Positions 38,314-46,386 of a stretch of 62,050 nt of DNA are shown here, one piece after another. The first letter of the stretch is position 1. Each line of letters begins with the position of its first letter. Origin of the DNA: Pseudomonadota bacterium (GTDB taxonomy: Bacteria > Pseudomonadota > Alphaproteobacteria > Rhizobiales > Phreatobacteraceae). The translations under genes and the position numbers were made by a program. The stretch spans positions 1 through 62,050 of the forward strand of contig JAEZGJ010000129.1 in the NCBI GenBank assembly GCA_023416965.1, read 5' to 3'. The notes under the pieces were generated by a model. That model saw nothing but the letters and a program-made list of their open reading frames with translations. It was not told the DNA's origin and made no database searches.

Positions 38314-38490
38314 TCAGTCGCCGCCGTCCCCGTCGCCGCAGGAGAGGCCGTCGGCGGATGTCGGGCCGGAGGGGCGCGGGACGCCGTTGCGGTCGCACCA
38401 GAGATCATACCAGTAGTGGGCGCCGACGAGGGTGAGGAGCGCGGCCGTTGCCGCGAGGGTGATCAGATTGACGCCGGCCAACAGCTCCAT
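38314..38490 (-). CDS. Small membrane protein with Gly/Asp-rich tail
   Basis: A 58-residue protein not previously listed because of its size: ATG 38490, helix GVNLITLAATAALLTLVGAH, then YWYDLWCDRNGVPRPSGPTS and a tail ending CGDGDGGD. The acidic Gly/Asp tail recurs in the next mini-protein. Two cysteines lie in the exposed part. Function unknown; possibly a partner or substrate of the MoxR-VWA pair. Confidence 0.55.
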   Translation of the reverse strand: MELLAGVNLITLAATAALLTLVGAHYWYDLWCDRNGVPRPSGPTSADGLSCGDGDGGD

Positions 38491-38556
38491 GACCGCAACG
38501 CTACCGCGAAAACCTTGCCGCTTCGCGAAGACAAGGGCCGGAATTCGCGCTGTTCC

Positions 38557-38730
38557 TCAGTCGCCGCCGCCATCCCCGCCGCCGCCGTCACTGCCGCCGT
38601 CTCCGTCGGACACGTCGCCGCCACCATCGGACGAGGACGCCTCGCCGCCGCGCCAGCGGTCGCCCAGAAGCCAGGCAAGAACGAGACAGCCGCCGCCGGC
38701 GGCGAGGATCAGCGTGAGGGTGGTGGCCAT
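38557..38730 (-). CDS. Small membrane protein with long Gly/Asp/Ser tail
   Basis: A 57-residue protein: ATG 38730, one helix (TLTLILAAGGGCLVLAWLLG), the basic boundary DRWRGG, then ~28 residues composed almost only of Gly, Asp and Ser and ending GGGDGGGD. Shares architecture and tail with the 58-residue protein just downstream, so they may be paralogues. Low-complexity tails can arise by repeat slippage, but the intact start, helix and stop argue for a gene. Confidence 0.6.
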   Translation of the reverse strand: MATTLTLILAAGGGCLVLAWLLGDRWRGGEASSSDGGGDVSDGDGGSDGGGGDGGGD

Positions 38731-38816
38731 GCGATGCGGCTCCTTGCGGGAGAGCGAGGACAACGCGCCGGGGTTTCAGCCGCGTGGCGGCGGGTCGCCT
38801 GCGGCATGTCGCGGGC

Positions 38817-39359
38817 TCAGGCTGGCTCCCAGGCCCCCGTCGCGGCCCGGCAGAAGCGCTGTTCTTCCAGCGGCACCGGCGGCGGGGCGCCGATCAGGCC
38901 GTCTGCGGGGCCATAGACGGTCAGGGTTGAGGCGACCACCCTGCAGGGACGGCCGCGGCTCGCCTCGACGGGATAGACCGAGAGGGTGATCTCGCGGCGG
39001 GCGCCGGCGCGGCTCTGCCAGTTCGTCTCCATGCCGCGGGCACTGGCGGCGGTGGCGAGGAGCAGGGTGCGAATCTCGCCGACGTCCTCGTCGGTGAGGG
39101 CGAGGATGGAGGGACAGTCCTCCGCCGATCCCGTGCGCGAGACGGCGGTGACGGAGCCGAAGACGGCCAAGCCGCCGCCGCCGGCCATGGCGGCGCGGGT
39201 GCCCCCCGACTGGGTGGCGCGGCAGCGGGCGACCTGCCGCTCGACCGCCCATTCCGAGGCGTCGACCCGGCCCGGCGGGCTGGCGTCGAGGCCCGCCGAA
39301 CAGCCGGCGAGGAGAAGCAGGGTCGGCAGCGCGGCTGCACGGGCACCCTTGGCGGTCAC
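38817..39359 (-). CDS. Putative outer-membrane lipoprotein
   Basis: A 180-residue protein beginning at GTG 39359 with AGAAGG at a suitable distance. The signal TAKGARAAALPTLLLLAGC has a lipobox with the acylated cysteine at residue 20. A glycine-rich patch (AAMAGGGGLAVFGS) and a C-terminal part with paired cysteines (GRPCRVV, EQRFCRAATGAWE) follow. The end recalls the C-terminus of rickettsial-type surface-antigen lipoproteins, but the match is weak. Lies directly downstream of moxR on the same strand, 60 bp away. Confidence 0.65.
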   Translation of the reverse strand: MTAKGARAAALPTLLLLAGCSAGLDASPPGRVDASEWAVERQVARCRATQSGGTRAAMAGGGGLAVFGSVTAVSRTGSAEDCPSILALTDEDVGEIRTLLLATAASARGMETNWQSRAGARREITLSVYPVEASRGRPCRVVASTLTVYGPADGLIGAPPPVPLEEQRFCRAATGAWEPA

Positions 39360-39419
39360 GATCGGCATCCTTCTCGATCCGGTGCTCATCGGCGCCGGCG
39401 GCGCCGGGCGCACCATGAC

Positions 39420-40268
39420 TCAGCCCCGCTTGGCGAGGAAGGCCAGACGCTCGAACAGGTGGACGTCCTGCTCGTTCTTCAGCAGCGCGCCGTGCAGCGG
39501 CGGAATGGCCTTTCTCGGGTCCTTCTCGCGCAGCGTCTCGGGCGAGATGTCCTCGACCATCAGCAGCTTCAGCCAGTCCAGCAGCTCGGAGGTCGAGGGC
39601 TTCTTCTTCAGGCCTGGCACGTCGCGCACCTCGTAGAAGATGCGCAGGGCCTCGGCGACGAGCTTCTGCTTGATGCCGGGGAAATGGACGTCGACGATGG
39701 CCTGCATCGTCTCGGCATCGGGGAACTTGATGTAGTGGAAGAAGCAGCGGCGCAGGAAGGCGTCGGGGAGTTCCTTCTCGTTGTTGGAGGTGATGACGAC
39801 GATGGGGCGCTGGGCCGCCTTCACCGTCTCGCCGGTCTCGTAGACGAAGAACTCCATGCGATCGAGCTCCTGCAGGAGGTCGTTCGGGAACTCGATGTCG
39901 GCCTTGTCGATCTCGTCGATCAGCAGGACGGGGCGCACGGGGGCGGTGAAGCCCTCCCACAGCTTGCCGCGCTTGATGTAGTTGGCGATGTCCTTGACGC
40001 GCTCGTCGCCGAGCTGGCTGTCGCGCAGGCGCGAGACCGCGTCATATTCGTAGAGGCCCTGCTGGGCCTTGGTGGTGGACTTGACGTGCCACTCGATCAG
40101 CGGCGCGCCGATCGCCTTGGCGATCTCGATGGCCAGCACGGTCTTGCCGGTGCCCGGCTCGCCCTTCACCAGAAGCGGGCGCTGGAGCGTGATGGCGGCA
40201 TTGACCGCCACCTTCAGATCATCGGTCGCGACATAGCCGCTCGTCCCCTCGAAACGCCCGGACGCCAT
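39420..40268 (-). CDS. MoxR-family AAA+ ATPase
   Basis: A 282-residue MoxR AAA+ protein. Walker A GEPGTGKT is at residues 36-43, Walker B VLLIDEIDKAD near residue 110, sensor VVITSNNEKELPDAFLRRC near 165, and the family's C-terminal lid helices follow. It uses ATP to drive a chaperone-like maturation step with a VWA partner, here the 391-residue protein at 36.9-38.0 kb. Start ATG 40268; the longer frame upstream reads into non-coding sequence. Its upstream region is shared with the divergent flgE promoter. Confidence 0.9.
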   Translation of the reverse strand: MASGRFEGTSGYVATDDLKVAVNAAITLQRPLLVKGEPGTGKTVLAIEIAKAIGAPLIEWHVKSTTKAQQGLYEYDAVSRLRDSQLGDERVKDIANYIKRGKLWEGFTAPVRPVLLIDEIDKADIEFPNDLLQELDRMEFFVYETGETVKAAQRPIVVITSNNEKELPDAFLRRCFFHYIKFPDAETMQAIVDVHFPGIKQKLVAEALRIFYEVRDVPGLKKKPSTSELLDWLKLLMVEDISPETLREKDPRKAIPPLHGALLKNEQDVHLFERLAFLAKRG

Positions 40269-40357
40269 GTGATGTGCCTCATGTCCTGATGGGTGGCGGA
40301 GGCGGCGGCCTCCATCGTCGGCGCGCAGGGTAGGGGGGCGGCCGGACGCCTGCAACA

Positions 40358-40398
40358 CCCGGCAGAATATGCCGATCGGCACAGGCATTTCTGCCGGG
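40358..40398 (+). promoter_or_regulatory. Tandem ftr-like sites forming a large inverted repeat upstream of flgE
   Basis: Two copies of the flagellar palindrome face each other: CCCGGCAGAATATGCCG (40358-40374, plus) and CCCGGCAGAAATGCC (40398-40384, minus). Together they form an imperfect inverted repeat. They are about 128 and 103 bp upstream of the start predicted from the sigma-54-type element at 40468-40482, the distance expected for enhancer sites of a FlbD-like activator. Confidence 0.65.
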
Positions 40399-40467
40399 CA
40401 AACGCCGTCAACCCTTCGTAAACCATTCAAACCGCTGAAAAATCGAGGTTTTCCCTCGCCCGGCCTT

Positions 40468-40482
40468 TGGCATGGCGGCTGC
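40468..40482 (+). promoter_or_regulatory. Sigma-54-type promoter for flgE-flgK-flgL
   Basis: TGGCATG-N4-CTGC, with GG and GC at the exact spacing of the -24/-12 consensus (TGGCACG-N4-TTGC), two mismatches. Predicted start near 40494, giving a ~59-nt leader before flgE. Confidence 0.65.
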
Positions 40483-40552
40483 ACAGATCGTCACAGAGTG
40501 CGGCGGCGTTCCGTCGCGATCGGGACCGCCGGCATCGGCGAAGGGAAGTTCG

Positions 40553-41905
40553 ATGGGTATCTTCGGTGCAATGACGACGGCGGTCAGCGGCCTCTCGGCC
40601 CAGGCCTACGCGCTGGAAAACATCTCCGGCAACATCGCCAATTCGCAGACGACCGCCTTCAAGCGGATCGAGACGAGCTTCGTCGACCTCATCCCCGATT
40701 CCGGTCCCAAGCGCGAACTCTCCGGCTCGGTCACCGGCTATTCGCGGGCGACCAACACGATCCAGGGGCAGATCTCCGCCACCTCCATCACCACCAACCT
40801 CGCCATCAACGGCGACGGCTATTTCGTGGTCCAGCAGCCCTCCGGCTTCGTCGACGGACAGCCGACCTTCGCCACCTCGAATTCCTACACCCGTCGCGGC
40901 GACTTCGCCGTCGACGCCAACGGCTACATGGTCAACGGCGCCGGCTACTATCTGCGCGGCCTGCCGCTGGACCGCACCACCGGCAACCCGCTGGGCTCCT
41001 CGCCGGTGCCGATCCAGATCACCAACGACGTCATCCCGGCGCGCGCCACCGACAACCTGAAATATCGCGCCAGCCTTCCCACGAGTCCGGCCACCGCCAA
41101 TGCCAACAGCACCCCGGGCAGCGAGCTGATGCAGGCCTCGCTGATCGGACAGGCGACGATTGGCTCGGCGGATTCGGCCAATTTCGTCGCCACCTCCATC
41201 GCCGGCGGCTCGCAGACGGTCTACGACGCCCTCGGCAACGAGGTGAACGTACAGATCCGCTGGGCCAAGACGGCGAACGCCGCCGCCGGCCCGCCCGCCG
41301 TCTCGGACACGTGGAGCGCGTATTACCAGTCATCCTCCGCCTCGGGCGCCGAAACCTGGACGCGGATCGGCGGCGACTTCACCTTCTCCGCGACTGGCCA
41401 GCTGACCGCGCCGACCTCCAACCCGACGATCTCGAACCTGACCGTCAATGGCACCAATGTCGGCAACGTCACCCTCGACATCGGCACCAACGGCCTCTCG
41501 CAGTACGCCCGCTCGGACGGCACGGTGCAGGTCACCGACATCGGCCAGAACGGCTATGCCGTCGGCGAACTGATGAACGTCACCATCACCGATGCCGGCC
41601 GCGTCCGCGGCAACTATTCCAACGGCCAGTCGGTGGACCTGTTCTCCATTCCGCTCGCCAGCTTCAACGGCGACAACATGCTGAAGCGCCTCGACGGCGG
41701 CGCCTTCGCCGAGACCTCGGCCTCGGGCCCGCCGATCCTGGGCGCGGCCGGCCGTATCGTGTCGCAGAGCCTGGAGAGCTCGAACGTCGACATCTCCGAA
41801 GAGTTCACAAAGCTGATCATTACCCAGCAGGCCTATGCGGCCAATACGCGGATCGTCACGACGTCCAACTCGATGTTGCAGGAAACGATCAACATGATCC
41901 GCTGA
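40553..41905 (+). CDS. flgE: Flagellar hook protein FlgE
   Basis: A 450-residue hook protein. The N-terminal rod-hook motif (MTTAVSGLSAQAYALENISGN-type, with IANSQTTAFKR) and the C-terminal coiled-coil motif (VDISEEFTKLIITQQAYAAN) are intact; the middle is the exposed hook domain (FVVQQPSGFVD, TWTRIGGDFTF). It polymerises on the distal rod to make the universal joint. GGGAAG lies seven bases before the ATG. First gene of flgE-flgK-flgL, under a sigma-54-type promoter with two ftr-like sites. Confidence 0.95.
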   Translation: MGIFGAMTTAVSGLSAQAYALENISGNIANSQTTAFKRIETSFVDLIPDSGPKRELSGSVTGYSRATNTIQGQISATSITTNLAINGDGYFVVQQPSGFVDGQPTFATSNSYTRRGDFAVDANGYMVNGAGYYLRGLPLDRTTGNPLGSSPVPIQITNDVIPARATDNLKYRASLPTSPATANANSTPGSELMQASLIGQATIGSADSANFVATSIAGGSQTVYDALGNEVNVQIRWAKTANAAAGPPAVSDTWSAYYQSSSASGAETWTRIGGDFTFSATGQLTAPTSNPTISNLTVNGTNVGNVTLDIGTNGLSQYARSDGTVQVTDIGQNGYAVGELMNVTITDAGRVRGNYSNGQSVDLFSIPLASFNGDNMLKRLDGGAFAETSASGPPILGAAGRIVSQSLESSNVDISEEFTKLIITQQAYAANTRIVTTSNSMLQETINMIR

Positions 41906-41940
41906 AGCGGATTGTGACGCACGGCAAGGAGTGACCGGGC

Positions 41941-43833
41941 ATGACACTGACGAGCGCCCTCAGCAATTCGCTGTCCGGCCTGAGGTTTACCTCCACGGCG
42001 ACGGCGCTGACCAGCGCCAACATCGCCAATGCGGGGAACCCCAGCTACACGCGCAAGCTGATCGATCCGGTCGACGCGCTCGCCGGCGACCAGATCGCCG
42101 GCGTCGCCGTCGGCTCGATCCGCCGCGAATACGACGCCTTCGTGCAGCGCCAGCTCGTCGGCGAACGCTCCAACGCCGCCTATGCCTCGACGCGCTCGCA
42201 GTTCCTGTCGCGCCTCGACCAGATGATGGGCGCGCCGGGATCGGCGCGCGCCCTCGACACGGTGCTCAACACCTTCTCCTCTTCGTTCCAGACTCTGCTG
42301 ACCTCGCCGGAGAGCGACACCGCGCGGTCCGGCGTGATCAACTCGGCGACGGTGGTGGCACAGACGCTGCGCAGCCTGTCGAGCGCGACGCAGGACATGC
42401 GCCTCGATGCGGAGAGCGGCCTCGCTGATGCCACCGTGCGCCTCAACACGCTCCTGACCGACCTGTCCAAGATCAATGCGCGCCTGTCGGTCGCCTTCAC
42501 GGACGAAAGCCGGGTCGGCCTGCTCGACCAGCGCGATGTGATGGTGTCGGAGATCGCCGACTACGTGCAGGTCCGCACCGTTTACGACGAGCGCGGCGCG
42601 GTGCAGCTCTATGGCGGTGCGGGCTTCGTGCTGCTCTCCACCAGCCGCTCTGAACTCTCGTTCGATGCCCGCGACATCATCGGCCCGACCAACGTCTATG
42701 ACGAGGACCCCTCGAAGCGCACGGTGGGCACCATCACCGCGACGACGCCGTCGGGCACGGTGGACCTGATCGCCGCCGGCGTCTTCACCTCCGGCAAGAT
42801 CGCCGCGCTGATCGAGCTGCGCGACAAGGCGCTGCCCGCCACCCAGGCCCAGCTGGACCAGATCGCGGCCAACCTTGCCCAGGCGCTGGGCAACGCCTCC
42901 ACGTCGACGCCCGTCACCGTCGCCGGTCCTGGCCCGACCACGGGCTTCGACACGGCGCTCGGCAGCGGCCTCGTCGACGGCGATACCGTGACGATGGAGC
43001 TGACAGCGAACGGCGTCACCCAGAAGATCACCTTCAAGCGGGTGGACGACGGCGCGGTGACCATGTCGGACGACATGACCGCCGATCCCAACGACATCGT
43101 CTTCCGCCTCACCGGCAGCTCGGCGGCGGGTCATGCGGCGCAGATGCAGGCGGCGATCGACACCTGGGCGGCCGGCGTCGGTGCCCCGGCTGGGGCCTTC
43201 AGTGTCTCGGTCAGCGGCGGCAGCCTGAGGGTGCTCGCCGATCCGACGGTCGCCGGCGGCGCCAGCGTCGGCCGGGCCGGGGCCAACGTCACCGCCCGCA
43301 CGCTCGCTGACGGCGGCAGCGCTCTGCCCTTCTTCGTCGATACGGCGGCCGCGGGTGGCCTCTATACCGGCCAGGTCACGGGGTCCGGCGCGCAATATGT
43401 CGGCCTGGCCTCGCGCATCGACGTCAACGGCGCCCTGAAGGCCGACCCGAGCGCGCTGGTGAAGATCAACGCCAGCACGCTGGAATCGGACGAGACGCGC
43501 CCCTCCTTCCTCGTCAAGGCCCTGGCCAGCACCGACCGCTATTTCGCCCCCGCCGGCAGCCTGGGGACGTCCACCAATCCCTTCCAGGGCTCGGTGCTGT
43601 CCTATGCGCGTTCGGTCATCGTGACCCAGACCAACGACGCCGCCAGCGCCCTGCAGGTGGCCGAGGGCCAGCAGGCGGTGGTCACCCAGCTGCAGGCGCG
43701 GTTCGACAGCGTCGCGGCGGTGAACATCGACGACGAGATGACCCTGCTGATCCAGCTCCAGACCGCCTACGGCGCCAATGCGCGCGTGATGAGCGCCGTC
43801 CGCGAGATGCTGGACGTGCTCCAGAGAATGTAA
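41941..43833 (+). CDS. flgK: Flagellar hook-associated protein 1 FlgK
   Basis: A 630-residue hook-filament junction protein. The N-terminus SALSNSLSGLRFTSTATALT, with SANIANAGNPSYTRK, and the C-terminus SVAAVNIDDEMTLLIQLQTA followed by YGANARV are the conserved coiled-coil segments that pack into the junction; the variable centre (about 250-520) is exposed. It follows flgE by 35 bp and precedes flgL by nine, so all three share one transcript. Start ATG 41941 with AAGGAG seven or so bases upstream. Confidence 0.94.
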   Translation: MTLTSALSNSLSGLRFTSTATALTSANIANAGNPSYTRKLIDPVDALAGDQIAGVAVGSIRREYDAFVQRQLVGERSNAAYASTRSQFLSRLDQMMGAPGSARALDTVLNTFSSSFQTLLTSPESDTARSGVINSATVVAQTLRSLSSATQDMRLDAESGLADATVRLNTLLTDLSKINARLSVAFTDESRVGLLDQRDVMVSEIADYVQVRTVYDERGAVQLYGGAGFVLLSTSRSELSFDARDIIGPTNVYDEDPSKRTVGTITATTPSGTVDLIAAGVFTSGKIAALIELRDKALPATQAQLDQIAANLAQALGNASTSTPVTVAGPGPTTGFDTALGSGLVDGDTVTMELTANGVTQKITFKRVDDGAVTMSDDMTADPNDIVFRLTGSSAAGHAAQMQAAIDTWAAGVGAPAGAFSVSVSGGSLRVLADPTVAGGASVGRAGANVTARTLADGGSALPFFVDTAAAGGLYTGQVTGSGAQYVGLASRIDVNGALKADPSALVKINASTLESDETRPSFLVKALASTDRYFAPAGSLGTSTNPFQGSVLSYARSVIVTQTNDAASALQVAEGQQAVVTQLQARFDSVAAVNIDDEMTLLIQLQTAYGANARVMSAVREMLDVLQRM

Positions 43834-43842
43834 GGCCGCGTC

Positions 43843-45426
43843 ATGTCCATCCGCACCTCGGGAATCCTGTCGGGACTGAACGCCAGCGACTTCATGCGCA
43901 TGAAGACGCAGCTTTCGGAGCTGCAGCGTCAGCTCGGCTCCGGCAAGAAGTCGGAAACCTATGGCGGCCTCGGCCCGGAGCGCGGCTTCTCGCTCGCCTT
44001 CCGCGCCTCGATGAGCCAGATCGACGCCTGGCAGCAGAGCATCTCGCTGGTGACGACCCGCATCTCCATCATCGACACCTCGCTGACCGGGATCGCCAAG
44101 ACGGTTTCCTCGACCAAGACCTCGCTCCAGCCGAACGAGTACAAGCTGTCCTCGGGCCGCACCATCGGCCAGGTCGCCGCCGGCGACGGACTCAACGCCG
44201 TCGTCTCCATGCTCAACGCCAACGACGGCACCCGCTACGTCTTCGGCGGTCGCAAGTCGGCGACGCCGCCGGTGCTGGATCCGTCCATCTTTCTCAACGG
44301 AGACAATTCGAAGGACGGCTTCAAGACCGTCCTGCTCGAGCGCATGCAGGCCGATCTCGGGGTCGCAGGCGCCAATCCCGAGACCAGCACGGCCGCGACC
44401 GGCCGCCTCACCCTCACCGCACAGGGAACCCAGCCGGTGGTCATGGCGGAGGATGGCGCGCATGCCTTCGGCCTGAAGATCGGGCTGGTGTCCGGCGCGG
44501 TGGACGGCATCACCGCGACGAAGACCGTGGGCCCACCGGCGTCGCTCTCCATCGCCGCGGGCGCCGGCAACGCCTCGCCGAACCAGGCGCTGACCATCGG
44601 CTTCACCCTGCCGGACGGCAGCATCGAGAACATCACGCTGACGGCGGTCGCCGCCGACGCCGACCTTCTGGCGGCGGGGCATTTCCGGGTCGGCGCGACC
44701 TCCGCCGAAACCCTCGACAACCTCCGCGCGACGCTCGGGACGGAGCTCAGCCGCATGGTCGGTTCGAAGCTCGCCGCCGCTTCGGCGGTGAAGGCCGGTG
44801 ACGACTTCTTCCACGGCGAGACCAATGCGGCGGCGCTGGCCGGCCCGCCGGTCGTCGAGCCCGGCGTGCCCAAGCGGCTGGTGCCGGGCGTCTCCGGCAC
44901 CATGGCGGACGCGGCCGCCTACGATACGCCCCAGAACGCCGATGCGACCACCGTGCGCTGGTACCAGGGCGACCGGGTCTCGCCCAATCCGCGCGCCACG
45001 GCGTCGGCGGAAGTCGACAATTCCCAGTCGGTCTATTACGGCGTGCGCGCCGACGAGGAGGCGCTGCGCACCGCTGTCCAGTACATGGCGGTGGCAAGCT
45101 CGCTGCGCTTCAGCGAGAGCGACCCCAACGGCCTCGAGCGTTTCCAGGCCCTGACGCCGCGCGTCGTCTCAGGGCTCAGCATGGAGAATGCCGGCCAGAC
45201 GGTGCAGTCGATCCAGATCGAGATCGCCGCGGCCAACACGGCCGCCGATTCCGCCAAGACCCGCCACAACGACCGTCGCGCCATGCTGGGCGGCCTCCTC
45301 GCCGACATCGAGGGCGTCGACGACAACGAGGTGACGGTGCAGATCCTGGCGCTGCAGACCAACCTGCAGGCGAGCTACCAGACGAGCTCCATGCTCTCCA
45401 AGCTCACCATCATCAACTACATGTAG
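43843..45426 (+). CDS. flgL: Flagellar hook-associated protein 3 FlgL (long form)
   Basis: A 527-residue flagellin-like junction protein. The N-terminal domain (LKTQLSELQRQLGSGKKSET-like: MRMKTQLSELQRQLGSGKKS) and the C-terminal domain (NEVTVQILALQTNLQASYQT) match FlgL. The central insert, from about residue 130 to 420, makes the protein considerably longer than the ~300-residue enterobacterial FlgL. It joins filament to hook with FlgK. Last gene of the flgE operon, followed by a bidirectional terminator. Confidence 0.9.
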   Translation: MSIRTSGILSGLNASDFMRMKTQLSELQRQLGSGKKSETYGGLGPERGFSLAFRASMSQIDAWQQSISLVTTRISIIDTSLTGIAKTVSSTKTSLQPNEYKLSSGRTIGQVAAGDGLNAVVSMLNANDGTRYVFGGRKSATPPVLDPSIFLNGDNSKDGFKTVLLERMQADLGVAGANPETSTAATGRLTLTAQGTQPVVMAEDGAHAFGLKIGLVSGAVDGITATKTVGPPASLSIAAGAGNASPNQALTIGFTLPDGSIENITLTAVAADADLLAAGHFRVGATSAETLDNLRATLGTELSRMVGSKLAAASAVKAGDDFFHGETNAAALAGPPVVEPGVPKRLVPGVSGTMADAAAYDTPQNADATTVRWYQGDRVSPNPRATASAEVDNSQSVYYGVRADEEALRTAVQYMAVASSLRFSESDPNGLERFQALTPRVVSGLSMENAGQTVQSIQIEIAAANTAADSAKTRHNDRRAMLGGLLADIEGVDDNEVTVQILALQTNLQASYQTSSMLSKLTIINYM

Positions 45427-45458
45427 TCCCCCGGCGGCGGTTGCCGGACAGAAACGAC

Positions 45459-45487
45459 AAGGGCGCGGCCCCGGCGGCCGCGCCCTT
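45459..45487. terminator. Bidirectional rho-independent terminator
   Basis: AAGGGCGCGGCC / GGCCGCGCCCTT stem of 12 bp with a five-base loop. A-rich bases on the left and TTT on the right allow ending of both flgL (plus) and flaF (minus) transcripts, which converge here. Confidence 0.85.
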
Positions 45488-45516
45488 TGTCCCGTCCGTC
45501 GGTGCCGTGGCGCGCC

Positions 45517-45888
45517 TCAGCTGCGGCCGGCGAGGCCCGCGGCGATGTTGGAATTGATGGAGACGAGGATGCCGAGCTTCTCCGGCGCCGGGGCGATCTC
45601 GATGTCGATCGTGCGCTGGAAGATGAACAGGCCGAGATTGGCGATGTTGTTCTTGATCGGCAGGGGAAGCGGATTCTCGGGCTTGGTCGCCGAGGTCGAC
45701 AGGATCGTCCAGAGCTTGCGGTTGTAGGCGAGGGCGGGGCCGAGTTCGGCCCGGCCGGCATCCCAGTTGTCCTTCACCGACTGCAGCCTGGCCGCCGCCT
45801 TCAACAGCAGGCTCGCCTCCAGGTCGCGGGGATTGGTCGTTGCCGTGACCTTAGCGGTCGACGCGTACGCCGCTGCTCCGTGATGCAT
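45517..45888 (-). CDS. flaF: Flagellar biosynthesis regulator FlaF
   Basis: A 123-residue FlaF protein (AAYASTAKVT, RDLEASLLLKAAARLQSVKD, LTILSTSATKPENPLP-like region LWTILSTSATKPENPLPLPI). In Caulobacter FlaF is needed for flagellin translation and secretion and works with FlbT. The gene overlaps the 3' end of flbT by 38 bp in another frame, so translation is coupled. Downstream end of fliC-flbT-flaF. Confidence 0.9.
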   Translation of the reverse strand: MHHGAAAYASTAKVTATTNPRDLEASLLLKAAARLQSVKDNWDAGRAELGPALAYNRKLWTILSTSATKPENPLPLPIKNNIANLGLFIFQRTIDIEIAPAPEKLGILVSINSNIAAGLAGRS

Positions 45889-46264
45889 GACCCAGCAGAG
45901 TCCCTTCGTACTCGATCAGGCCCTTCGTGGCCTTTAGAGCCTTGTACAGCGAACCGGTTAATATGTGATTGTTGATGTCGTCGATGAATCCGAGAGTCGA
46001 GGGCGCGGCCTTCACCACGTCGTTGACCAAGTCGAAATACATCTTGTGGTGGCGGGCCGGGTCGCGGGACAGATACATGAGCTGGACGAGAAGATAGATC
46101 TTCTTGCAGGGCGTGTCGGCGGCTTCCACCGTCATCACGTCCTTCTCGCGCAGGATCGGCGCCTCGCCCTCGATGGTGAGGCGCGTGCGCTGGTCATCGT
46201 TGACGATGACGCTGTCGCCGAGAATGAACTTCTCGCCGGGTTTCAGTTCAACCTTCAGCGCCAT
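45851..46264 (-). CDS. flbT: Flagellin mRNA repressor FlbT
   Basis: A 137-residue FlbT (MALKVELKPGEKFILGDSVI, the TPCKKIYLLVQLMYLS and HHKMYFDLVNDVV segments). In Caulobacter FlbT binds the 5' leader of flagellin mRNA and lowers its stability until the hook is complete. It lies 122 bp after fliC on the same strand. Start ATG 46264 is chosen because the conserved N-terminus begins there; five upstream codons are spurious. Confidence 0.92.
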   Translation of the reverse strand: MALKVELKPGEKFILGDSVIVNDDQRTRLTIEGEAPILREKDVMTVEAADTPCKKIYLLVQLMYLSRDPARHHKMYFDLVNDVVKAAPSTLGFIDDINNHILTGSLYKALKATKGLIEYEGTLLGHASRSSGVRVDR

Positions 46265-46386
46265 CCCCAGCCTCCGCACGATTCGTCAATGGCGGATGCT
46301 AGCACAAGCGACCGCCACGTCGTGACCTGACGATGCTTCCGTCGCCCGGCCTTCAATGCGCGTCGACCCTTCCTTGCCGCCATGCC

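Noticed and set aside
38463..38678. 71-codon minus-strand frame rich in Arg/Ala
   Set aside because: It overlaps the two Gly/Asp-tailed mini-genes in another phase and has no helix or ribosome site; the mini-genes explain the region better.
41833..44814. Very long antisense frame (993 codons) opposite flgE-flgK-flgL
   Set aside because: It is the complement of three convincing flagellar genes; high GC opens all frames, its residues are His/Arg/Gly/Asp-rich and no domain is recognisable.
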